From the NCBI GenBank assembly GCA_964408025.1, contig CAYOXX010000131.1, forward strand, positions 1 to 5,386: a stretch of DNA of 5,386 nucleotides, in the 5' to 3' direction. The DNA is from CAYOXX01 sp964408025 (GTDB taxonomy: Bacteria; Acidobacteriota; DATKUA01). The translations under genes were made by a program, and so were the position numbers. Each line of letters starts with the position of its first letter. Within the stretch, counting starts at the first letter, position 1. Shown here piece by piece: positions 5,318 through 5,386 of the stretch. A model generated the notes under the pieces. That model worked only from the letters and a program-made list of their open reading frames with translations. It was not told the origin of the DNA and did not search any database.

Positions 5318-5328
5318 GTACATGGTTC

Positions 5329-5345
5329 GCGGACAAGAATGACGG
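5329..5345 (-). repeat. Degenerate inverted copy of the hairpin unit
   Basis: The plus strand carries GACAAGAATG at 5332-5341, the exact reverse complement of CATTCTTGTC in copy 3 (5304-5313). Over 5329-5345 about 15 of 17 bases match the reverse complement of the hairpin unit. The stem symmetry is broken, so it would no longer fold alone, but it could pair with copy 3. Confidence 0.5.
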
Positions 5346-5386
5346 GGCGGTAAAAAATCTAATTTGACGTTAAGTCGTTTAGTGTC

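Larger units (their letters stand above)
5194..5318 (+). repeat. 47-bp tandem array, about 2.6 copies, with REP-like hairpins
   Basis: Copies occupy 5194-5240, 5241-5287 and a truncated 5288-5318. Copies 1 and 2 differ at two positions (C or T in the hairpin loop, and GTCTT versus GCCTT after the stem). Each begins ATAGTAGGAG, continues into a perfect hairpin, and the complete copies end CTTGCCTCAATCATC. GTAG occurs at 5197-5200, 5244-5247 and 5291-5294, three bases (GAG) ahead of each stem. A GTAG or GGAG tetranucleotide at the foot of a palindrome is the known signature of REP elements acted on by RAYT (TnpA-REP) transposases. No transposase gene is in the window, so the link is inferred. 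Confidence 0.85.
5046..5386. other. Non-coding stretch of 341 bases after the orphan gene, largely a repeat region
   Basis: No reading frame here has a ribosome site and a plausible protein. Positions 5046-5193 are unique sequence with only a weak CGGCT/AGCCG hairpin (5168-5172 with 5182-5186). The 47-bp hairpin array follows at 5194-5318, then a degenerate inverted unit, then an AT-rich end from about 5351. No hairpin-plus-T-tract terminator was found for the upstream gene. Confidence 0.7.

Noticed and set aside
5194..5318. CRISPR array
   Set aside because: The units are contiguous and the whole 47 bp repeats, so there are no unique spacers of constant length and no cas genes.
5364..5369. 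TTGACG -35 element near the right edge
   Set aside because: A -10 at 17 bp would fall just outside the window, so it cannot be evaluated.

Overview
The window is GC-rich, most visibly so inside the large minus-strand genes. It reads as a stretch of chromosome from a bacterium with an outer membrane. A probable outer-membrane lipoprotein of the LolB/DUF4292 type sits directly upstream of ispE, as lolB does in Escherichia coli. A spoVG gene and a tRNA-Gln gene lie between ispE and prs. Deltaproteobacteria-like lineages and GC-rich candidate phyla fit this mix, but the sequence alone does not fix the taxon.

Nearly everything from 1 to about 4500 is one co-directional minus-strand block. In order of transcription it holds: a 585-residue exported or membrane-anchored TPR protein (4501 to 2744); a lipoprotein (2747 to 1890, ATGA overlap with the TPR gene); ispE, an isoprenoid-precursor kinase (1900 to 1001, 11-bp overlap with the lipoprotein gene); spoVG, a nucleic-acid-binding regulator (933 to 601, after a 67-nt G-rich leader); tRNA-Gln(UUG) (520 to 447, CCA encoded); and prs, PRPP synthetase (408 to 1, cut by the window edge). 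The first three genes overlap and are very probably translationally coupled. The TPR protein and the lipoprotein look like an envelope pair placed ahead of housekeeping metabolism.

The divergent intergenic region (4502 to 4694) contains a candidate extended -10 promoter for the minus-strand operon. Its predicted start point falls on or next to the TPR start codon, which suggests a leaderless message. The same region holds a candidate -10 and a near-complete Shine-Dalgarno for a 116-residue plus-strand orphan gene (4695 to 5045), and a perfect 6-bp inverted repeat between the two promoters.

From 5046 to the right edge (341 bases) there is no convincing gene. This stretch carries a 47-bp tandem repeat, 2.6 copies, each with a perfect 8-bp-stem hairpin preceded by GTAG. 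That architecture resembles REP elements mobilised by RAYT transposases. A degenerate inverted copy follows. I found no complete undescribed system. The strongest leads are the REP-like array, the possible leaderless operon start and the G-rich spoVG leader.
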